From contig JAFTEV010000017.1 of NCBI GenBank assembly GCA_017453465.1, positions 27,606 to 91,605 of the forward strand: a stretch of 64,000 nucleotides of DNA, written 5' to 3'. The DNA is from Bacteroidaceae bacterium (lineage in GTDB: Bacteria > Bacteroidota > Bacteroidia > Bacteroidales > Bacteroidaceae). A program made the translations under genes and the position numbers. Shown piece by piece: positions 59,901-64,000 of the stretch (positions within the stretch are counted from its first letter, which is position 1; every line of letters starts with the position of its first letter). The notes under the pieces are model-generated. The model was given only the letters and a program-made list of their open reading frames with translations. It had not been told where the DNA came from and searched no databases.

Positions 59901-61808
59901 ACACAGCGGACATTCCGTTTTCCGCCTCGGCAGCACGACGAGGTGTATGCCGTAGAGTATAAGCAGGGCGGACGGCCACAGGCTGCAACAGAATACTTCC
60001 GTGTGAATCCGCACCGCCTCAATCTGGGCACCATCGGACTGCAACTCTGCAAGAAGGATGGCACACCCACCCTCCTGTCTGAACTCAGCAGCATCCAGCA
60101 GGTGCAGAAGTTGTGGGACGGTGTCATTGAATCCAGCTTCACGGCAGACGGACAACCCGTAGAAGTCATCACCGCCTGTCGGCAAGACTGCGATGCCGCC
60201 ATCTACCGCATCAAAAGCCCACTGCTGCAGGACGGACAAGCCTCCGTATGCATCCGCTTTTCCTACCCCACAGGCAAACACGCTGACGATGCCAACAACT
60301 GGACACAACCAGCGAAGCACCAGTCAAGCCTCATCCAGTCGGGCCATCATGCTGCCATCATCCAGCGCACCCTCGACGACACGCAGTATTTCCTTACCCT
60401 GCGCTGGGAGGGAGAGGCCACCCTTGAGCAACAGGGAGCACATACTTTCGTGTTGAAGACAAAGAAGCCAGTGCTGGCCTTTGAAGCGGCCTACAGTGCC
60501 AAACAGCCTGAAGTGACCGAGGCTTTCGTCTTCGACCAGCAACTCAAAACAGCAGAACGTGCCTGGAATAAATTCTGGCAAACTGGCGGCTGTGTCGATT
60601 TCGGCCAGTGTACCGACCCCAGGGCACAGGAACTGGAGCGCCGCGTTGTGCTGTCGCAGTACCTCACCAAGGTGAACTGTGCCAACAACATGCCGCCGCA
60701 GGAGACAGGGCTGACCTACAATTCGTGGTTTGGCCGTCCCCATCTGGAAATGGCATGGTGGCATGGCGTACATTTCTCCTTGTGGAACCGTCCTCAGATT
60801 CTCCACTCCATGCTGGAGTGGTATGGCCAGACGGCCTACCCCGTAGCCCGCAAGATTGCCGAGCGACAAGGCTTCCAGGGCATCCGCTGGATGAAGATGA
60901 CCGACCCCTGGGCTGGCGAAGCGCCCTCCAACACAGGCTCTTTCCTCATCTGGCAACAACCACATTATATATATATGGCAGAAGAAATGTTTCGCCACCA
61001 GCCCACCGCCGAAACCCTGCAACACTATGCAGAGCTGGTAGAGGAGACAGCGGCATTCATGGCTGATTGGGCCAAAGAGAAAGGAGCCTCCACCGCCATG
61101 CAGGAATCCATGTCGAAAGACTTCTCTACCGACCATCCCTTTGAACTGGCCTACTGGCACTACGGACTGGAAACGGCTCAGCGGTGGCGAGAAAGACAGG
61201 GACTGCCACGCCACCCAGCGTGGGACGACATCCTCCACAAGCTACCTCCCTTGCCCCAACAAGACAGCATCTACACGGCAGGAAAACCCCTGTCTGCCTT
61301 CAGCGAAGAAACACCCATAGCCACATTCGACCCCTTCAAGACACCGACCTGGCAAGGCAATGCCACGATTTCCGAAGCTGCCTTCCAGCAGAAAAGCCGT
61401 TCCGACCACCCCGCCGTGCTGGGAGTCTGCGGTCTGCTGCCAGCCCGCACCTACGAGAAACAAAAAATGCAGCAAACCCTCAGCTGGGTGCTGCAAAACT
61501 GGAACTGGCCCACAACCTGGGGCTGGGACTACGGCATGATGGCCATGGCAGCAGCCCGACTGGGCAGGCCCCAGACGGCCATCGACCTGCTCCTGATGAA
61601 CCAGCAGAAAAACACCTACCTGCCCTCTGGCCACAACTTCCAGACCGCCGACCGCCTGCGCCTCTACCTCCCAGGCAACGGAGCCTTGCTTACCGCCATC
61701 AGCATGATGTGTGCCGGCTGGGACGGCTGTCCCGAAGTCCACAACCCAGGCTTCCCCAAGGACGGCAACTGGAATGTACGCTGGGAAGGACTGAGCCGTA
61801 TGCAGTGA
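56922..61808 (+). CDS. Three-part pectinolytic enzyme: GH28 - GH105-like - C-terminal six-hairpin-like domain
   Basis: The 1628-residue protein has a signal peptide (MAKHSATLLSLLLWLWSATE, cleavage near LTAQQ). Part 1, about residues 85-480, is a GH28 polygalacturonase-type beta-helix with all four motifs: ENDGPNGDGCDPES, NTGDDCIAIKSG, QDGHGGVVIGSE and VLRIKTN. Part 2, about 500-905, resembles GH105 unsaturated uronyl hydrolases (LNRHAWDETREMFWADQQTG, SWGRAQGWFTMALIELLDAL). Part 3, about 920-1628, begins NNPHISAADPLAALSVGNGH and includes DVTGMQSYPEAYRLGVPL and MTDPWAGEAPSNTGSFLIWQ; it looks like an alpha/alpha-toroid glycosidase domain of a family I cannot name. The whole could cut pectin and trim the products in one secreted chain. 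Confidence 0.85.
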   Translation: MAKHSATLLSLLLWLWSATELTAQQQWDETKYREIEQSIQQPELKTREFVVTKMGAVSTPAEGSDEVDGVTAASMPAQPTVAARNQKAIQKAIDKCTKAGGGRVVVPRGQHILTGAITLKSGVNLVIEEGAVLEFAFQPELYPTRETSWEGLDCYNLSPCIYALRANDIAITGSGTIDGGGTRQTWWPWCGAAKYGWQEGTPSQKLGARTRLLQNGEDGVPLTDGKGKPTAERTFTAGDALRPQLIGFNQCQRVLIEGVTLLRSPFWVVHPLKCQDVTVRRVRIENDGPNGDGCDPESCNRVLIEDCHFNTGDDCIAIKSGRNSDGRRRAMPSQNIIIRNCTMQDGHGGVVIGSEISGGCRNVFAHDCTMDSPNLDRVLRIKTNSCRGGVIENIYMRDIHVGQCRESVLKINLDYEHNEICQRGWLPTVRNVLMENVTCKKSKYGVQIIALDEDTLVHDITLRNCHFDGVSQGNTVTGKTRNINYDHLYINGSLTLEQKPHKHYSEWMVRSEMQRTPQSYLLDFSTKPKWSYVMGIELEAMLDTYLRYGDPKVWDYCQEYIDTMITPQGEIRGYRLEDYNLDNVRTGHFVARMMRLASEELRDESLETMLHHPLNSKPSSLPPHLSTLNLLMRQLQNQPRTEQDSIFWHKAIYAYQVWLDGIFMGLPFYTLTASMLLPPHEAQKVYDDAVHQIQATYQRTLDPQTGLNRHAWDETREMFWADQQTGLSQHSWGRAQGWFTMALIELLDALPADYQRRTEVIDILHKDLKAVCQWQDKESGVWYQVMDAPHRAGNYLESTSSSMFCYSLLKAYRKGYVGSEYRDAGIKAYRGILNHFVRVEADSTISLTQCCAVAGLGPGHSSHVQKAAPKVKENRRRDGSFQYYLSEPIRDNDAKGIGPFIWASLEMERLGYDTETASTPIDRQAVLSRNNPHISAADPLAALSVGNGHFATTVDVTGMQSYPEAYRLGVPLTAMSDWGWHRFPNTEDLKEEETQRTFRFPPRQHDEVYAVEYKQGGRPQAATEYFRVNPHRLNLGTIGLQLCKKDGTPTLLSELSSIQQVQKLWDGVIESSFTADGQPVEVITACRQDCDAAIYRIKSPLLQDGQASVCIRFSYPTGKHADDANNWTQPAKHQSSLIQSGHHAAIIQRTLDDTQYFLTLRWEGEATLEQQGAHTFVLKTKKPVLAFEAAYSAKQPEVTEAFVFDQQLKTAERAWNKFWQTGGCVDFGQCTDPRAQELERRVVLSQYLTKVNCANNMPPQETGLTYNSWFGRPHLEMAWWHGVHFSLWNRPQILHSMLEWYGQTAYPVARKIAERQGFQGIRWMKMTDPWAGEAPSNTGSFLIWQQPHYIYMAEEMFRHQPTAETLQHYAELVEETAAFMADWAKEKGASTAMQESMSKDFSTDHPFELAYWHYGLETAQRWRERQGLPRHPAWDDILHKLPPLPQQDSIYTAGKPLSAFSEETPIATFDPFKTPTWQGNATISEAAFQQKSRSDHPAVLGVCGLLPARTYEKQKMQQTLSWVLQNWNWPTTWGWDYGMMAMAAARLGRPQTAIDLLLMNQQKNTYLPSGHNFQTADRLRLYLPGNGALLTAISMMCAGWDGCPEVHNPGFPKDGNWNVRWEGLSRMQ

Positions 61809-61951
61809 AAGATTGAAAAGTGAAGATTGAAGATTGAAAATGGGAGTTAAGGAGTTTCGTCCTTCGGACAGGAGTTAAGCCGTTACCGACGTTCTGTATT
61901 GGCTTAACTTCTTAACTCCTCTAACTCCTTAACTCCTACAAATTTTACAGA
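61806..61951. repeat. Family B repeat, copy 2, inverted relative to copy 1
   Basis: Contains GATTGAAGATTGAA units, GGAGTTAAGGAGTTTCG, the core GACGTTCTGTATTGGCTT and several AACTCCTTAACTCC units. Its reverse complement aligns along 12861-13029. It lies between convergent genes. Confidence 0.8.
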
Positions 61952-61966
61952 AAAAGGAAGGAACAA

Positions 61967-62182
61967 CTACCAGAGTCCATTTTCCCATGGATTTTGCTCC
62001 ATGGCTTCCTCTTCGGGAATAGTGGAACCACGATATTTGGCACTGGGGTCTTTCTCTCCTGTTTCGTCCACACCGCCATACTTCATGCCCTTTTCGCTGA
62101 TGACACCGCTGACGGTGTTGAGCAGTTCCTGTGAAACGAGCGGCAGAATCTCCACTGCTGGAGTGATATAATTCTTTTTCAT
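61967..62182 (-). CDS. 71-residue hypothetical protein (MKKxYxxP type)
   Basis: The product starts MKKNYITPAVEILPLVSQEL and ends EQNPWENGLW. It has no signal peptide or membrane helix, and the middle is Gly/Lys/Glu-rich (SEKGMKYGGVDETGEKDPSA). Short proteins with the MKKxYxxP opening are very common in Prevotella, usually next to large secreted proteins; their role is unknown. It starts 12 bp after the secreted protein gene at 62195 and is probably cotranscribed with it. The leader-like N-terminus and a variable C-terminus would also suit a peptide precursor, but no modification enzyme is in view. Confidence 0.65.
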   Translation of the reverse strand: MKKNYITPAVEILPLVSQELLNTVSGVISEKGMKYGGVDETGEKDPSAKYRGSTIPEEEAMEQNPWENGLW

Positions 62183-62194
62183 GTCTTCTGTTAT

Positions 62195-63889
62195 TTATTT
62201 GATGAGTACTTTCTTTCCGTTCACAATGTAAAGTCCCTTGGGCAGATGCTTGTCGGCATTCATGCGCACACCGCTGATGCTATAGATTGCACCCTCGTCT
62301 GCATGGGCAGCAATGCTCTGAATGGCTGTGGCATCTTCCTGCCTGAAGCTGAAGCGAACTTTTGCGCCAGCCCCTTCCTCCACGTTTGTCAGCACATCGG
62401 CAAACTCGAAGTAGGCGCGCATGGCCTTCATCCGTGTCAGCCCCCTGGAGTACCAGAACTGATTCTCGCTGAGGAACAGGTCGTTTTCAGGCACCGTCGT
62501 ACCTGTCACGTAGGTACCAATCATGTAGCCGCGTTCTGCCTTCTTTTTCCCGACTTGCACGGTCGGTTCATCCTCTGCCTCAATGTCCACGCCATCCACC
62601 GTGAACTCCGTCACGTCCGCACTTGTCTTGATGATGCACGGATGGTTCGCCTCAATCTCGCTGATGTCGCTGAAGCCCACCGTGATGCCCACGATGTTGC
62701 CGTCTTCATCCTCCTCCGATGTCCACGAAGTGAAGTCTGCAAGTTCCACGTCCGCGCCAAAAGCCTCCTTCACCTGTGCCTCCGTCATGGCGAAAGGCAA
62801 TACCAATGTACTCCATTCATCTGCCTTGATGGTGCGCTTCACCCGCACATCCACACCTCTTGCAGCTTCGGGCAAAGTGGTGGCCAGCTCGCTAAGTTCT
62901 ATAACCGAACTTTCAGCTTTTGCACTTACCAGAATAGAAGCCATTAGGTCCTCTGTATCAGCAGAAACCCTTACTATTGCACCTTCTTCTAACTCGCCGA
63001 GTTTTACCTCCCATTTACCATCTATAATAGTCCCTTCATACATCTTGGTACCTTCAAAAACATACACTGTACCATCAGCATTTGCTGTGCCAGAAATCTT
63101 TGCATGTTGCCCACTGGTACAGGATGTAATGCTTGGTGGAGCACATTGATTGATATTGTAAGGAAAAGATTCCCCTTCACTAATAGCCCATTGCGTATTA
63201 AAGTCAAAACCCATTCCTATATAGGTATTCTTGCGCATCAATGTATTATACCCATAGCTTGTTCCTTGATAGTTGTTATCTTCTATCTCTATTGCTTCAG
63301 TGCCAGATATTGCAATTGTATTATTATAAGCATAATTGTTGGAAAAAGCATAATCTGTTATACGGTATATGGGAGATGAACTATTTGTCACCTGCAATGT
63401 ATCAACTATACATACATTATTGGTAACAGAACTATTGCGTTCAAAATCGCTTTGATAATAATATTCTTTATAAGCATCAGAAGATATATCTCCTATAATC
63501 CCGTTGACTTTTCCTTCTCCTTTAAATGTTCCTTCAGCAATGTTTCTTAAAACATTTATTTGAGCATAAAAGTCCTTGCTGTCTGCCCTAAATGAACATC
63601 CTAAAATACCGCCAATTCTATATGGTGCATTTATTGATCCACTATAATGATTGTTTTGAATAGAACAAACAAAATTTTGTACACCATAATTATATTCACT
63701 ATATTGCCAAACTGCACTATAAAAATACCCAGTGCTGCTACTACCACATATTCCACCACAGTAATTATCACCAGTAATCAATATAGATGAATAGTTTCCT
63801 TCTACTTTGTGTGAACGAGATGTATACGACCATCCACTCCCAAAACCACCAATAATACCTCCTAGTAGTCTGTAAAGCCTAAAAGTTGA
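62195..63889 (-). CDS. Large secreted repeat protein with C-terminal sorting-like tail, 5' end missing
   Basis: The frame is open from 63889 to the stop at 62195 (564 codons) but has no start codon or signal peptide; a TAG lies in frame at 63890-63892. The N-terminal half is Asn/Tyr/Ser-rich with GLUG-like turns (NAPYRIGGILGC, GKVNGIIGDISS). A beta-rich middle and the tail GAIYSISGVRMNADKHLPKG then LYIVNGKKVLIK follow, like C-terminal signals of Prevotella secreted proteins. Bases 63100-63889 are clearly more AT-rich than the rest of the window. The gene is probably broken near 63890 by insertion or rearrangement, or its 5' part lies in another frame beyond the break. Confidence 0.65.
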   Translation of the reverse strand, partial: STFRLYRLLGGIIGGFGSGWSYTSRSHKVEGNYSSILITGDNYCGGICGSSSTGYFYSAVWQYSEYNYGVQNFVCSIQNNHYSGSINAPYRIGGILGCSFRADSKDFYAQINVLRNIAEGTFKGEGKVNGIIGDISSDAYKEYYYQSDFERNSSVTNNVCIVDTLQVTNSSSPIYRITDYAFSNNYAYNNTIAISGTEAIEIEDNNYQGTSYGYNTLMRKNTYIGMGFDFNTQWAISEGESFPYNINQCAPPSITSCTSGQHAKISGTANADGTVYVFEGTKMYEGTIIDGKWEVKLGELEEGAIVRVSADTEDLMASILVSAKAESSVIELSELATTLPEAARGVDVRVKRTIKADEWSTLVLPFAMTEAQVKEAFGADVELADFTSWTSEEDEDGNIVGITVGFSDISEIEANHPCIIKTSADVTEFTVDGVDIEAEDEPTVQVGKKKAERGYMIGTYVTGTTVPENDLFLSENQFWYSRGLTRMKAMRAYFEFADVLTNVEEGAGAKVRFSFRQEDATAIQSIAAHADEGAIYSISGVRMNADKHLPKGLYIVNGKKVLIK

Positions 63890-64000
63890 CTAAAGACGTC
63901 TGTTTTATACACGAAATCCACTTCGACTTGTCTAGCAAGGAAATATTGTCGCAACACACTGATTATCAGGTAAACAACTTGCGTATGTCAAATATTTTTA
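63890..64000. other. Unassigned AT-rich segment after the break in the secreted protein gene
   Basis: This end of the window does not continue the secreted protein in any frame I can follow. A plus-strand frame from 63887 stays open to the window end (LTKDVCFIHEIHFDL at its start) but is not recognised. It may be the end of an inserted mobile element; no terminal repeat can be confirmed. Confidence 0.3.

Overview
The window comes from a Bacteroidales genome, most likely Prevotellaceae (Prevotella sensu lato). The evidence is the recurring Bacteroidetes promoter (TTTG, about 20 bp, then TAnnTTTG), very weak ribosome-binding sites, TonB-type outer-membrane proteins, lipoproteins, pectin- and starch-degrading enzymes, an NfnAB-type fused oxidoreductase and a C-terminal tail of the form GxYIxNGKKxxxK on secreted proteins. 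It reads as ordinary chromosome: no plasmid, phage or integrative-element backbone was seen. Many intergenic gaps carry repeats built from 7-8 base units arranged as long inverted repeats.

Layout. 1-8.7 kb: an amidohydrolase tail, a DUF3089 hydrolase-like protein, the fused ferredoxin-NADP reductase/glutamate-synthase-like protein, an outer-membrane barrel protein with 22-bp tandem repeats in its leader, and a beta-helix lipoprotein. 8.7-10 kb: a long gap with a candidate structured RNA followed by a small secreted protein. 10-19.5 kb: flavoproteins, a rhodanese-metallo-hydrolase lipoprotein, a PfkB kinase, a DUF2442/DUF4160 pair with a frameshift, a TlpA-like thioredoxin, an ATP-grasp-like protein, three membrane proteins (one of 48 residues) and NadD. 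19.5-20.5 kb: decayed gene remnants. 20.6-29.2 kb: an outer-membrane protein/P-II/AmtB ammonium operon, then PurF-like amidophosphoribosyltransferase, PyrG, Nif3-like protein, zinc-ribbon coiled-coil protein and a Nudix regulator. 29.2-36.2 kb: a solo nuclease domain, acyl-ACP thioesterase, GH2 enzyme with a phosphosugar mutase, and a pectate lyase. 36.3-37.9 kb: nine tRNA genes on the minus strand with a clear promoter and terminator, preceded by a possible 25-residue hydrophobic peptide gene. 38-41 kb: cyclophilin-like protein/AraC regulator/hydrolase operon. 41-54 kb: DPE2-like 4-alpha-glucanotransferase, DUF5715 protein, RluA-type pseudouridine synthase, DinB, MsrC, a ComEC-like protein interrupted by an in-frame TGA, PyrF, HD hydrolase and UvrA. 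54-64 kb: TonB receptor, a 1628-residue three-part pectinolytic enzyme, a 71-residue peptide and a secreted protein whose 5' end is broken near the window edge.

How the parts work together. The PL10 lyase, the GH28-GH105 fusion and possibly the beta-helix lipoprotein suggest growth on pectin. GH2, phosphosugar mutase and the glucanotransferase feed hexoses into glycolysis or glycogen. P-II/AmtB and NfnAB fit nitrogen assimilation under anaerobic, ferredoxin-based metabolism, and PurF/PyrG/PyrF supply nucleotides.

Most striking: (i) several unrelated families of heptamer/octamer inverted repeats, one of which supplies the last codons and stop of neighbouring genes; (ii) a 185-nt structured RNA candidate with a matching promoter and terminator; (iii) the GH28-GH105-six-hairpin-like fusion; (iv) several freshly broken genes. 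No wholly new multigene system could be shown from sequence alone.
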